From Gnetum montanum (lineage: Eukaryota > Streptophyta > Gnetopsida > Gnetales > Gnetaceae): 64,000 bases of DNA. The notes beneath the pieces are model-generated. The model did not search any database and was not told the DNA's origin. It saw nothing but the letters and a program-made list of their open reading frames with translations. The DNA lies in the NCBI GenBank assembly GCA_015680685.1, contig MNCI01033354.1, positions 1,044,641 through 1,108,640 of the forward strand, written 5' to 3'. This document shows, piece by piece, positions 1-12,159 of this stretch; the first letter of the stretch is position 1; every line of letters starts with the position of its first letter. The position numbers and the translations under genes were made by a program.

Positions 1-11
1 GTTTCCTCAGT

Positions 12-560
12 TCATTCCATGCATATTTGGTTACTCCTTCGAGTAGTTGTCAACCACGGGGTGTCTACTACTGGTTGTGTGGTTGCTACATATAGGCATC
101 TTTGTTGCAAAGTTTCAAGGGCAAACCTGTTACATGGAGGCATTTCCTCCATGTCATCACCCAATGAATCACTGTATGTGATGCATGGAAATTTTCTCTT
201 CTCGATCTTTCCATAAATATTTATCTTAGAAATTTCCAAGGAAAGATTGCGGATCCTAAGGCATGCATCTACTGTACTAAGCCATGTCATTCCCATTATA
301 ATTGCAAAGTCCCCTTCGTTGTTGTTGACTTTAATCAAAAGGAAATTAGCTGGGTAAGACCAACCACACATAGTGGTAATGATGTCCTCCACCAATCCCA
401 AGGGAATGGTGATGGACTGGTCCGCCAGCTCTAGTTGAATGTTGCTCTTCTTAAGTTGGGACAGGTTCTAGGCATGATACATCTCTTGTGAAATTAAGTT
501 GACTCTAGAACCTGAGTCAAGAAGAGCCCGATGTGGTTCATTTCTGGTGACCTGAAGGTA
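12..560 (-). pseudogene. Retropepsin-like aspartic protease of element A
   Basis: This is the protease region of the Athila-type polyprotein, which would cleave Gag-Pol. The catalytic LLDSG followed by SRVNLI is visible on the minus strand near 480-520. A stop-free stretch from 401 down to 12 follows, carrying the second half of the fold (a GWSYPANFLLIKV segment and the IIMGMTWLSTVDA segment, which takes the place of the usual ILGRPWL). Stops between the active site and position 401 break the frame. The same gene is recognisable in B, D, F and J. The family call is confident; function is very unlikely. Confidence 0.75.
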
Positions 561-1139
561 GATTAAGGGACTTCCAGGATTAGTTAGTTTCCTGGAAAGG
601 TGGCCTACCTTGAACCAGTCGGTTACATTATGCATCAACATAACCATATGCGTTAAGCTCTATTGGACTGAAGGATACTCTAAAGTGTTAGATGGTAGAG
701 GAGTGTACATGGGCTCAACCGCTTGTTGTTGCAAGAGTTTGTTTGGGCTTTTGGTTCTAAAGAAGAGTCTTCTCTTTTTACAGTTGTGAGAACTAGTAGC
801 AGGTTGAATATTTACAACTCTCACAGTGTGACATTGCTATGGTTGAGTAGGAAGTTCCCCTTGCATTGTTGGAGTAGGAGGTGTTATGGGAACTACTTGT
901 GGAAGAGGTGTAGAAGGATTTGGAGGATGGTGTGGGTATGGAGTATCTCCTGGAGGAGAAGGAGTCCTTCTAAAGTACTCCTGAACTTGGTAGTGATGGT
1001 GGGGAGTTGTGTGACTCATAGAGTCACTTGGAGAAATCAGCTGCTACACATAATATCCATAAGGGTTAGGCTACTAGTAAGGGTACTGATGTTTCAACGA
1101 TAGCATCCCCCATGACTGTGGGTAATGCCACTGCTGATG

Positions 1140-3129
1140 CTACCCGATGGGTTGTGGTGGAGTTCCACTTGGATAATACATTAATGGTTGGTGGAACTGC
1201 CTTGGGTTACCTTGGGAATAAGGTAACCTACGGGGTGTTTGCCATTGATTAAGTCTTGGATTAAGTGCATACACCCCAGACTCTTGTAGATGTAAGATGA
1301 TTGGGTAACATCCCTTAGGATGGTCATAGTGGTAGATCTCACATCCACCGTCATTGTCTGTGTCTAAATCCACAACCACATCGGAGTTAGTGATTTTTCC
1401 CTTACCCTTGTTATGTGCAGGGCCTAAATTTCTCGACTTTGTCTCACCTTTGTCACTACTTTGTTCTACCTTAGACTCTTCTACAATTTTTAAGAAAGTT
1501 TCAATTTTAGAGTCTAAGGAACTCCATACATCATCTACCTTAACCGCTATTTTTGTTGTTAACTTTTGAATCGGCAAGGTTTTTCTATTCACCAACTCTT
1601 CAATTGGTGACTCATCCTCCTCATCGCAAAATTTCACTCTCTTCTTTTGAAGGAGAGGGATCACAGTTGTATTCTTTTGCACTTTCCCTTTTTCGTAGCT
1701 CATCTTCTTCTTTTTCTACTTGCTCCAACAAGTGATGTACTTCATGGGCTCTAAGTTGTGAGCGTCTCCCTTGGGCATAAGTCCCAAGGGTTCTTCTAGT
1801 TTCATGCCTTAGCCCATCCACGATGTGGCGAAGTTGATCCCGCTGTGTGTATCCATGGCCTGGGCAACGATGTAACAATGTGTAGTAGTGGGCCATGGTA
1901 GCATCCAAGGGTTCATAAGTACCTTGCTTCCAGCCTTGGATCTGCTTACGCAAATTAGACACTCGGGAGTACATTTGATACTTATCGTTGAATAGTTCTA
2001 GCATCATACTCCACCTCCTGATGGTTTCCAATTCTAAGAACCAGTACCATCTCTCTGCTTCCTTGGTGAGTGTCCTTGGGAACAACTTAGGTTTTTGCCA
2101 CTCATTTTCTATATTCTGCAAGGCACATGCATAGTGGAATGCCTGTAAATGATGTTGCGGATCAGCGTTGTATCCCCCTTCAAATCATGGGATATTGTTC
2201 ATGTCTAAACGCTTGATCCGACTATCTTTTAAATGCCTTGTGGGAATTCTAACAGCCTCCGTTATATCAAGCATACTTCGGGTTGCAAGTAGGGGCTCAT
2301 CATGATCATCTCCTTCATGATGCCTGTGATCTCTTCGTTGTTCCCTACTTTCCCTATGTCCTTGCCCTTGTCCTCTCTCTCGACTTTCTCCTTTATCCTC
2401 TCTGTTGGGTTCATGATGGCTACGCCTAGATGTGGAAGGAGAGGGTGAGTGATGTGAAGAAGGGGAAGAAGAAGGAGAACCATCATCATGATGATGTTTC
2501 TTACCTTCTCTTCAGCTGCTGTGGCCCCAATCGTGGTGATGATCTAAGTGCCCATCCTTGTCATGTGTTGTTCCTTCTATGAATAGTTGGTGTTCATGGG
2601 CATTAGAACCAGGGATATTTATCGTTGATCATAGGTTCTGATACCCTACCTCCTCACATTCATTAAGAGGAGGAACATCTCTTGATAGCGAACCAGTTAT
2701 AAGTGGTTCACCATCTCTAGTTTCACCAAGGACGTGTGGGATCTCTTTGCCCTTCAATAGTGTATGTTGGCTCTCCTGCCTTGAGTCCCTCATACATTGT
2801 GCTTCTATGGGATAGTAATCCCTTGAATCAAAGTCTTCCACAACGTATTCTGCATACAATTCTTTCATGCCAATCTATGCCAATGCACAGAAAAGCATGT
2901 TAGAGACTGATTGATCTGGGGGTAACACGATGTTACCTTGCAAATCTCTCCATCGTAGTTGTTCATCTTGATGGAGGATAAAGTTAAAGTTTGGAATATA
3001 CTTATCAGAATGAGTATAAACTATCTTGTAGTGTTTAGGACTTGGCTAATTTCGGCTATGTGTTTTATGCTACTGACTATCTCGTGTATGGTCCTTAGGT
3101 GGTGAGTTTCTCTTGTTAGAAGAAGACAT
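1140..3129 (-). pseudogene. Gag polyprotein remnant of element A
   Basis: The likely start is an ATG at 3129 followed by a Ser-rich N-terminus, about 120 bases after the primer site; B starts at the matching place (12016). The capsid-like retrotransposon gag domain is clearest at about 2121-1690: a RWY motif near the start, then a YTLLHRCPGHG segment and a LRHIVDGL segment. A basic/acidic linker with a YDHPKGCYP motif follows at 1400-1290. At least four frames are used, so multiple frameshifts or stops separate the parts. It would package element RNA if intact. The Glu/Lys-rich coiled-coil-like tail sits at about 1740-1640. Confidence 0.75.
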
Positions 3130-3251
3130 TTTTATCGGTGTGCTATTTTACCATTATATAATTTTTTATCTTGATTAACCTGAAGGTTTATTTAGGCTCC
3201 CAACGATGTGAGTGATACCCTTTATGTTTTATTCAGCACACAAACACTTAG

Positions 3252-3269
3252 TTCCCAGCAACGGCACCA
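3252..3269 (-). other. Primer binding site of element A (tRNA-Asp type)
   Basis: The minus strand reads TGGTGCCGTTGCTGGGAA, one base inside the LTR end. It matches the complement of the 3' end of plant tRNA-Asp (TGGCGCCGTTGCCGGGGA) apart from a few transitions, mostly C to T. This primer is typical of the Athila lineage. Confidence 0.75.
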
Positions 3270-3270
3270 A

Positions 3271-4302
3271 TGATGAGTGGCGAGGTACCCCAACACTCAA
3301 CCATACGAAACGAGCATAGCATGTGCAATCCAGTCGAACTCCGTAGACTAAGTGCCTACACGCCCCATGGAACACTTGGGGTTAATCATTCATTGTCTTC
3401 CTAGACTTACTTGTAGTTTTCACGGTGTATGGTTAAGTAAGTCTGAGGTATATGATTTTTTATAGTTTTTATTTTTTTCTCCTATGCTATCGAGGTGAAG
3501 GGTTGAGAAACTAACTAACTCTAACTAATGACTAAGTCTAAATTAACCTAACGTTAGCATCCATTCCCAATTACTGTACACACCCTGAATTGATGCAACC
3601 ACGGCTACCAAATGCTAATCGTCATTGGGATCACCACGCGTAATGCACGTGCTTGAAGTGGTTGTACAAAGACACTTAACTAGGAGGAAATGGTTAAGAG
3701 AATCTAATCTAGCCTAAGTGTGATGAGCAACCAATTCCTTAACTAATCGTACACATCTTGGTGCATGACTACCACTGGGATTACCAAGCACAGATCCTGA
3801 ATACGCCACTAGGTTACCAAGTAGTTACACTAGATGCTCGTAATCAAGTTGTACTCATACTGCGTTGTGATGAGCAGCCGATTCCTTGACTAACCGTACA
3901 CATCCTTAGATGCTTGTAATCATCGTACTCATACCGCATTTTAGGAGTTTAAGGGTGAGAGAGAAAACAATAAATAAAATCGTATTCCATGCACTACAAG
4001 GTTTATCCAGGAATTTTGTCTTTATTGCCATACACAACTTGTGTTCAGGTACAATGTTGCTCGAATAAATATCTGTTCACTTTAGGACTCTTACTACGGG
4101 CACATGGAAAATATTCTATCTTTGGAGTGATCAAACTACCAAAGTTTCCCTACTTCTAACTTAGGATGGGAAAACAAGGGAAAGCCGCCTCTTATTTATA
4201 GACTTGGCGGCAGACTACGATATCGCGTATGCGATATCACAGGGGACGACACGATATCACATGGGATGCGATATTGCAGCTCATGCGAATCGTGTCTCAT
4301 CA
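3271..4302 (-). repeat. 5' LTR of element A
   Basis: On the minus strand the LTR runs TGATGAGACACG...CCACTCATCA, about 1032 bp. It aligns with the B LTRs at 6098-6855 and 12160-13019. The U3 end (about 4205-4290) carries a cluster of GATATC palindromes, including GATATCGCGTATGCGATATC. A tandem-like block repeated at about 3720-3790 and 3840-3910 makes this copy longer than those of B. Confidence 0.85.
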
Positions 4303-5298
4303 TAATTATAACATTTGTTTACTAAATGACACTATTTGGAAATAGGAACATGACAAACTACCCCGAAGCTTTCATATATATTCAAATGAATTTATAGAAG
4401 GCTCTTTCTTCTTGCTCTAAGTTCTTCTTTATGATTGGGTTTAAGGTTCTCATGTTCATTTTACAATAAAATAAAATTTAGTTAGAAATTTGATAAATGG
4501 AGATTTTTGGAGTTGTGTCAATGCATTAGCATTAATAGAAGCCTAAAAAATGCTTATATAAATATGCATAACCACCATATTTACAATATTATTCAGTCAT
4601 TCCTTAGTAAAACTAGATCATTTTAATTCTATATAAGTTAGAGAATTTTTTCTACTAAATGCTTGTAGTATGGATTGAGTAGCTTGAATTATATTTTATT
4701 TGATGTAGCTAGACTTACTTCCTTGATGACAATAAAATCAAGATTTATTCTATCCATTATAGTAGTGGGATTAGCATTAATTTTTTATTGCAATTTACTT
4801 TAAGCCATCCTTTAGTTTCAATGCATGTAGTTAATTATTTTTTTTATCATAGATAAGTAATTCATATGAGTATGACTAGCTTTGAGCATAAACATATTAA
4901 CACTTGGTAATCTTAGTAGTGAACCACTTGGTATGCTTGGTAGTAAATACTTGGTAACCTGGAAATGTTTTCATAGGTTTATGATGTGTACGACAAGTTA
5001 GAAATGGATACTTTATGCTTAGGATAGATTAGATCTATTTTCTGTACTTAGATTAATTAGATTTGTATTTTCATATTTTAATATTTTTAATTTCTAATAA
5101 TAAAATCCAATCATATGTCGTAGTTATAATTCACCATTCAACTTGAAACCACAAAAGTGTGATTGGGAAGATAATGATCAACACCTTAACACTTAACTAT
5201 CTAAGGCATCTAACTAGTCTCAGTCAATGAAATTTGATCAGATCATATGAAAATATTTGTGATTCATATAGTTGGACGAAATGTGACTCTACTCATCA
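4303..5298 (+). repeat. LTR remnant of element J
   Basis: The right part (about 4860-5298) matches the R-U5 part of the D and C LTRs (phrases like CACTTGGTAATC and the terminal ACTCATCA). A TATA-like TATATAAATAT lies near 4555. No palindrome array of the kind seen in A, B, C or D is visible upstream. The left end is unclear because element A abuts it. Confidence 0.6.
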
Positions 5299-5299
5299 T

Positions 5300-5317
5300 T
5301 AGTGCCATTGTTGGGTA
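5300..5317 (+). other. Primer binding site of element J (tRNA-Asp type)
   Basis: TAGTGCCATTGTTGGGTA starts one base after the LTR terminus CTCATCA. It resembles TGGCGCCGTTGCCGGGGA with transitions. It supports a 5' LTR here and a plus-strand element. Confidence 0.6.
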
Positions 5318-5602
5318 TGGTGATAGTATTTTAGATAGTTAGAATTACTCAAAGATTGCTATTGGAGCCTAACATGATTTATCATCTAAACAGAATAACA
5401 TTTTATTCTAAGGCATACTTATAAAATAAAAGATATCTTCTTCTTGCATGGTAGGCTTTCCACCTATAAATGATTCAATAAGAACATATGATAGAATCAC
5501 AAAGAGTAAAACTAAGTTGTCACAACAAAGAAAATTTATCTACAAACATCTAAATTCCTACTATCCAGACTTCATATTTATTCTTCACAAAGAAGAACAA
5601 CT

Positions 5603-6097
5603 ATGATGGAGAGAGCTAGGTAGCAACATCATGTTGCTATCTAATCATGTAGTGCCTTTAATGCTCATGGTAGCATTGATGAAACTAGGACTTGATACAA
5701 TAGCTACAAACTATAAAATAGCTACTGAAATCTTTAGGGATTACCAATACCTAGAGGCCCATCTTCACAAAGATAGATTCATGAAGGTTTGCTATGAGGC
5801 TTTCAAATACAAAGGAGCTACTAGTTACTTAACATTGTAGCTAGAAAATAAGGATATTGATAACCAATTTGATAGGTCTTAATACCAAAATTCTTCACTT
5901 CTAAATGATGATGACATGAATCATCCATGTCTATGTTTAGTCTTGGCAAGGAACCAAGGAAAGGAGAGAATAGGATCCAAAATAAGGAGAACCTCAAGAT
6001 GAAGATCTTCTAGTAGATAACCAAGAGAGCATTGAAGGAGTCATAAAAGAAGAGCAAGAAAACATTGCTAGTTCTTCACCTTAATCCTCTTCATCCT
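5603..6097 (+). pseudogene. Gag N-terminal remnant of element J, interrupted by B
   Basis: The region downstream of the J primer site holds a short stop-free stretch (5631-5840). Further gag-like sequence breaks off at 6097, where the B LTR begins. The start near 5603 is a guess from spacing to the primer site. The gag continues at about 13025 after element B. Confidence 0.5.
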
Positions 6098-6855
6098 TGA
6101 TGAGTGGCAAGGTATCCCAACACTCAACCATACGAATACGAGTGTTACACGCACAATCCAGTTGAATTCCGTAGACTAAGTGCCTACACACCTCATGTAA
6201 CACTTAAGGTTAATCATTCATTGTCTTCCCAGACTTGTATTTGTCACGGTGTATGGTTAAGTAAGTCCTAGGTATATGATTTTTATGTCTTTTCTGTTTT
6301 ATCTCCTATGCTAATGAGGTGAAGGGTGAAGAGATTAATTAACTAACTCTAACTAACTAACTAAGCCTTAATTAATCTAGCATCAACATCTATTCCCACT
6401 TACTATTCACACCCTGAACCAATGCAACCTTAGTTACTAGATACTAATCATTACTGGGATCACCAAGCGTAATGCACGTGCTCGAAGCGGTCGTACTGAG
6501 GCACTTAACTAGGAGAGAAGGGTTGAGAGAGATTTAATAACTAATAAAGAATTTAAATGATAAACAGTAAATAACAATAAATAAAAATCCTATTTAGCCT
6601 ATTCCATGCACTACAAGGTTTATCCAAGAAGTTCATCTTTATTTCTGTACACAAACTTGTGTTTAGGTAAAATATTTGCTTGAATAAATATTCGTTCACT
6701 TTGGAGTTCCTACTGCGGGCACATGGAAAATATTCTATCTCTGGAGAGGGAAAACTACCAAAGTTTCACTACGGTCTAGGCCTAGAATGAGAAACAAGGG
6801 AGAGTCGCCTCTTATTTATAAACTTGGCGATGCATCGCGATATTGTATCCCATCA
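6098..6855 (-). repeat. 3' LTR of element B
   Basis: 758 bp, ending CTCATCA on the minus strand and starting TGATGGG. It is about 100 bp shorter than the 5' LTR because most of the GATATC array in U3 is missing (junction near 6830-6850). The rest matches 12160-12890 closely. Confidence 0.88.
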
Positions 6856-6870
6856 TACCCCTATGACTAA
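6856..6870 (-). other. Polypurine tract of element B
   Basis: The minus strand reads AGTCATAGGGGTA directly before the LTR start TGATGGG. The same signal precedes the C 3' LTR (61078-61090, GTCATGGGGGTA). It primes plus-strand DNA synthesis in this family. Confidence 0.7.
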
Positions 6871-8760
6871 ATAAAAACTCATCCTCGAGTTCCTTACAAA
6901 ATATTGGGAAGGTATGGGATTATTGACTCAAAATGGAACTAATGGTATGACATGTGAACGGGTCATCATTACAAGACATAATAAAAACTGGTGTTCATGA
7001 CAACAAGAGTGAACACCTTATACATTTCACATCAGGCCTCATTTGGTAGCTGAGAGAGAAGAGAGAGAAAGAAGTGTTGCTGCTGCCAATGCCAAGATTG
7101 CACCTTTCGTTGTTTGTCTGTAAGCATGCCATCAATCTTGCTCCTTACATAGCTACTTCAACACCGATCCATTCCAAGTGTTCCCTCCAAATCTAATTCA
7201 TTGTGTCATGATTGCCATTTGCACACACAACATAGTCTTATATTAGCAAGGGTAAATGAATTTCAATGCAACTAATACCTTGCTTCGGTGAAAGATCCAT
7301 TGGCTAAGTTGTGGTATGGTTGATACGAATTTGGAGATATCATAATGATGACTACTAAAGGTGTAGGGGTTAGGAGAAAATCAAAAAAATTTGGGTACAG
7401 ACCCCCATGACTAAGAGCAAACCTCCGATAGCGATAGAATCGAGAAAGAATAAAGAACAAGAAAGAGGGAGAAAAAGACAACTATAACATCGATGAAGTG
7501 GATGTCAAGATGGAAATGAACAAAATAGAGTGGATTGAAAAAATGTTAAAGGAAAGAATTTAACGGATGCACCAAATAGGAATGCCAGTGGGTCCTCCCC
7601 AAGGCAGGCGCATGCCCTTAATGCCTTGACAAACCCACATTCGAAGAGTCTGTAGGCTCTGGGAATGTCATTTGGAACAAGAGTTAAAGTCTTAACCACA
7701 AGAAGTTACCAAAAAAAAATAATGCGTCAACCAAAATATACACTAATGATACAGCCAACAATGAGGTGAACAATGGAGGGATGGAGAGAATAGGATGGAA
7801 TGAAGTCTTAAGAACAAGGTAGTGTACAGCTCCTTGTGTGTTGCATGATTAATGTGACTTAGTAAATCTCATTCCAACTCCGACCTCAAACAAACCACAT
7901 CCAGTGACTTCACATTAATGCATTTGGCCAATCCATCCACTCGAAGTAACAAGAATGCCTTTACCCAAGAGCCACTACCATGCCGATGAAACGAAAGAGG
8001 AGAGAATGGGAAGTGAGAAGGGCCTTAGTTAGAGGGAACATGTTTTATTGAGTTCCATAACCAATGCTTGTAGCCCAAGGATTATTTCATCTAAGTGGTG
8101 TGCTTTGAATTCTCAATTTTTTTTCACTTCTCTTTTTTTTGTTGTTTTTTGTGTTTATCCGTGAGAACCACACCATGCAAAGACTTCTTATGTTTATTTT
8201 CTTATCTTCCTGATAATTGAGTGACATTGGAATGGTAAGAAAACTCAAGAAGAAAACATCCAAGCATCCAAGAGAATGGCCAACACAAATACATCAAGTT
8301 CCCTTGAAGTCACACCCTTTTCAATCCTTGAGTCCTTCCTTAGTTTGAGAAATGCCCAGTCATTGATTTGTTATAGTTCTTATTATTTTGAAGAAAGGGG
8401 ATTGTACAATTCCAAGCCAAGAGAGACTATAGAAATTTGTGGATGAATGGATGAAGTGAACTCATTGCCTGTCATATCAAAAGAAACATACCTTAGTATC
8501 AACATTGTAACTTAAAGGTAAACACCAAACATCAGCAATCAATATAAAACAGTTCATACCATCATGAAGAACACTTATTAAATGACAAAATTACAATATG
8601 GATAATACACACACACACACACACACAAAGAAATGAAAAAGTGTCAATGATGTAAAAAAAAAATAAGAAGAGTTAAAGAAATTTGTAAAACAAAAATGTG
8701 CAAAACAAAAATGTGTAAAACAAAAACATGTAAAAAAAACTTAAAAGAACTAAGGGCCTC
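6871..8760 (-). other. 3' non-coding region of element B
   Basis: No supported gene. On the minus strand it aligns with D 27440-28840 and, more weakly, with C 58150-59340 and F 46000-46800. Shared landmarks include CATGGTGTGG and GCTACAAGCATTGG. An (AC)n microsatellite lies at about 8607-8627, and an A-rich block of about 18-bp repeats (TGTAAAACAAAAA) at 8682-8735. Short open frames at 7272-7699 are not conserved in D or C. B lacks the accessory ORF found in C and D. Confidence 0.6.
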
Positions 8761-8970
8761 CAATGATTAGCATAGGTGGCCATATCCCCCATGACTGGAT
8801 GGAAATGGAGAGATCCGAAATCAAGAACATCTATTTGAATTTCTTAGAAGTGTCAAACGTCTCCTGATTGATGTTCTTAGATTAAGGGGTGGAAGTCAGC
8901 GACGCTGATATTCGTTATTGGTGTGAGTTGTTCCCCCAATTTGTTCTATGCATGTTGGTTGGTTGCTCTT

Positions 8971-9500
8971 TCAATTAGCTATCAACCATGGGGTGTCCAC
9001 TACTTTTGTGGTTGCTACATATAGGCACCTTTGCATTTTTGTTTCTTGGGCACACCGGTTACATGGAAGAGATGTTAAGCATTCCTCCATGTCATCACCC
9101 TCTGAGTCACTATATGTAATGTACAAAACTTTCTTCTTCTCGATATTTTCATAAATATTTACCTTAAATATCTCCAAGGAAAGATCGCAGATCCCTAGGT
9201 ACACATCTATTGTACTTAGCCATGGCCTTCCCATTATAATTTGGAAGCCCCTATTGTTACTGTTGACTTCTATCACTAGGAAGTTGGCTGGGTATGACCA
9301 ACCACACACAGTGGCAATGATGTCCTCCACCAATCTCAAGGGAATGGTGATGGACTGGTCAACCAACTCTAGTTGAATATTACTCTTCTTAAGTTAGGGC
9401 AAGTTCTAGGCTTGATACATTTCTCATGAGATTAAGTTGACTCTAGAACCTGAGTCAAGAAGAGCCTTATGTGGTTCATTCTCGGTGACTTGTAGATAGA
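8971..9500 (-). pseudogene. Retropepsin-like protease of element B
   Basis: The catalytic ALLDSGSRVNLIS is visible at about 9475-9435. A stop-free stretch from 9366 down to 8971 carries the rest of the fold (GWSYPANFLVIEV, then IIMGRPWLSTIDV). A stop near 9395-9400 separates the two. It ends in a CLYVATTKVVDTPWL segment shared with A and C. After it the element jumps to its 3' region, so no RT follows. Confidence 0.75.
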
Positions 9501-9659
9501 TTAAGGGGCTTCCAGGATCAGAGAGTTTCTTGGGAATGTGGCCTACCTTGATCTAGTCGGTAACGGTATGCGTTAACATAACCGTATGCTTTAAGCTCTG
9601 TTGTTGGACTAAAGGGAGCCCCGAAGTATTGTACATTGGAGGAGTGTGCACAGACTCAA

Positions 9660-12016
9660 CTGCTTATGGTTGTGAGAGCTTGTCTAGGCTTTTGTTTCTG
9701 AAGAAAGGTATTCTCTTCTTGCGGTTGTTAGAACCAGTAGTGAGTTGAATGTTTACGACTCTCATAGCATTACATTGCTGTGGTTGAGTGGGGAATTCCC
9801 CTTGCATTGTTGGAGTGGGAGGTAGTGGAACTATTGGTGGAAGAGTGGCAGATCGATTCGGAGGATGGTACATGTGTGGAGTGTCTCCCGTAGGAGAAGG
9901 AGTCCTTCTAAAATACTCCCAAACTTGGTAGTGACATTGGGGAGTTGTATGACCCATAGAGTCACTTGGAGAAACCAGCTGCTGCACGTAATAACCATAT
10001 GGGTCCAGTTGCCGGTAAGGGTATTGCTATCTAGGTGGTGGCATCCCCCATGACTGTGGGTGTTACCACTGCTGATGTTGTTCGATGGGTTGTGACGAAG
10101 TTCCACTTGGATAGTACATTAACGGTTGGTGGAACTATCTCGGGTTACCTTGGGGATAAGGTAACCTTCAGGGTGCTTGTCGTCTGTTAAGTCTCGGGTT
10201 AAGTGCATACACCCCAGACTCTTGTAGATGTGAGATGATTGGACAACATCTCTTAGGATGGTCATATTGGCAGATCTCACATCCACCTTCATTGTCTATG
10301 TTTGAGTCCACAACCTCATCGGAGATAGTTATTTTNCTCTACAATTTTCAAAACAGTTTCAAGTCTAGAGTCTAAGGAATCCCACAATTGATCCACCTTA
10401 GCTGATACTTCTATTATTAGCTTCTGAAGTGGCAAAGTTTTCTTGTTCATCAACTCTTCGAGTGGTGACTAATCCTCCTCATCACAAAATTTCACTCCCT
10501 TTTTTTGAAGGGAAGGATCATGGTTATATTATTTCATGCTCTCTCTTTTTCATAGCTCCCCTTCTTCTTTGGCTACTTCCTCCAACAAGCGATGAATTTC
10601 GTGGGATCTAAGTTCAGATAATCTCCCTTGGGGGGGGGGCCCAAGGGTTCTCCTAGTTTCATACCTTAGCCCATCTATGAGATGGCGAAGTTGATCCTGT
10701 TGTGTGTAACCATGGCTCGGGCAATGATGTAGCAATGCATAATATTGGCCCATGGTATCATCCAAGGGTTCATGATTACCCTGTTTCCTTCCTTGGATTT
10801 GCTTACGCAAGTTAGAGACTCTGGAGTACGTTTGGTATTTATCGTTGAACAACTCTAACATCGTACTTCATCTCCTAATGGTTTCTGGCTCTAAGGACTG
10901 GTACCAACTCTCTACTTTCTTGATGCGTATCCTAGAAAACAACTTCAATTTTTTCCACTCGTTCTCTATGTTTTGCAAGGTGCAGGCATCGTGGAATGCT
11001 TGTAAATGATTTTATGGATTAGCGTTGTATCCCCCTTCAAAGTGTGGGATATTATTCATATCTAATCTTTTGATCCAACCATCTTTTTGATGCCTTGTTA
11101 GTATTCTAACTCCCTCCATTATATCTAGCATACTCCGGGTTGCAAGTAGGGGCTCGTCATGATCATCTCTTTCATGACATCTATGATGTCTACATTGTTC
11201 CCTACTTTCCCTTCGTTCATGCCCTTGTCCTCACTCTCGACTCTCTCATCAAGGTATCTCATTTTACCTACCTCTATCCTCACCATTATGCTCTTGGTGG
11301 GTGCACCTAAATGTGGAAGGAGAGGGTGAATGATGTGATGAAGGAGGAGAAGAAGGAGAACCATCGCCATGATGATGCTTCTTGCCTTCTCTTCGGCTGC
11401 TACGGCCCCGATTGTGAGGACAATCCAAGTGCCTATCCTTGTCTTGTGTTGTTGTTCCCTCAGTGAACAGTTAGTGGTCATAGGGGTTAGAACTAGGGTT
11501 GTGTATCGTGGAGCGTAGATTCTGATACCCCACCTCCTCACCATCGTTAGGAGGAGGAACATCATTCGATAGAGAACCTGTTATAATGGGTTCACCATAT
11601 CTGATTTCACTTAGGACATGCAGGAATCCTTTGCCCTTCAACAATGTATGGTGGCTTTCCTTCTGCAAGTCCCTTGAATTTTGTGCTTCTGTGGGATGGG
11701 AATCCATTGTATCGAAATCACCTACAACGTATTCAGCATAGAGTTGTGTCATGCCAATCTGTGCAAGAGCACGGAGAAGCATGTTAGGGACTACCTAATC
11801 TGGGGGTAAGATTATGTTACCTTGCAAGTCTCTTCATCATAGCTGTTCATCTTGATGGAGGATAAAAGTAAAATCTGGTATGTACTCATCAGGATGAGTA
11901 TATACCACTCGGTATTGTTGAGGAACTGGCAGATTTTGGTCATGTGTTGTAGACTGCCGACTATTTCTAGTATGATCCCTAGGTGGTGAATTGCTTTTGT
12001 TCGAAGAAGAAGACAT
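9660..12016 (-). pseudogene. Gag remnant of element B
   Basis: The ATG at 12016 follows the primer site and gives a Ser-rich start as in A. The central gag domain is open at 10861-10550 with the YALLHHCPSHG and LRHLIDGL segments. A Pro-rich tail follows at about 9987-9664. A poly-G run (about 10629-10638) and an N at 10336 disturb the sequence; relative to A about 100 bases are missing at the N. Frameshifts are numerous. Confidence 0.72.
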
Positions 12017-12159
12017 CTTGATTTAATTTGGTGTGCTATTAACTATTATATAATTTTTTGTTTAATTAACCCTAAGGGTTCGTTTAGCTCCCAACGATGT
12101 GGATAATTTCCTATGTCCTACTTAGCACACAAACACTTAGTCCTCGGCAACAGTGTCAA

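Larger units (their letters stand above)
1..4302 (-). mobile_element. Element A, Athila-type Ty3/gypsy element, 3' part outside window
   Basis: Read on the minus strand, it begins with a 5' LTR (4302 to 3271). A tRNA-Asp-type primer site, a broken gag (from 3129) and a retropepsin region that runs off the left edge follow. A and B (6098-13019) are close relatives and align along gag and protease. The reading frames carry several stops and frameshifts, so the copy is dead. The 5-bp target duplication cannot be tested because the other LTR is outside the window. Confidence 0.85.
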
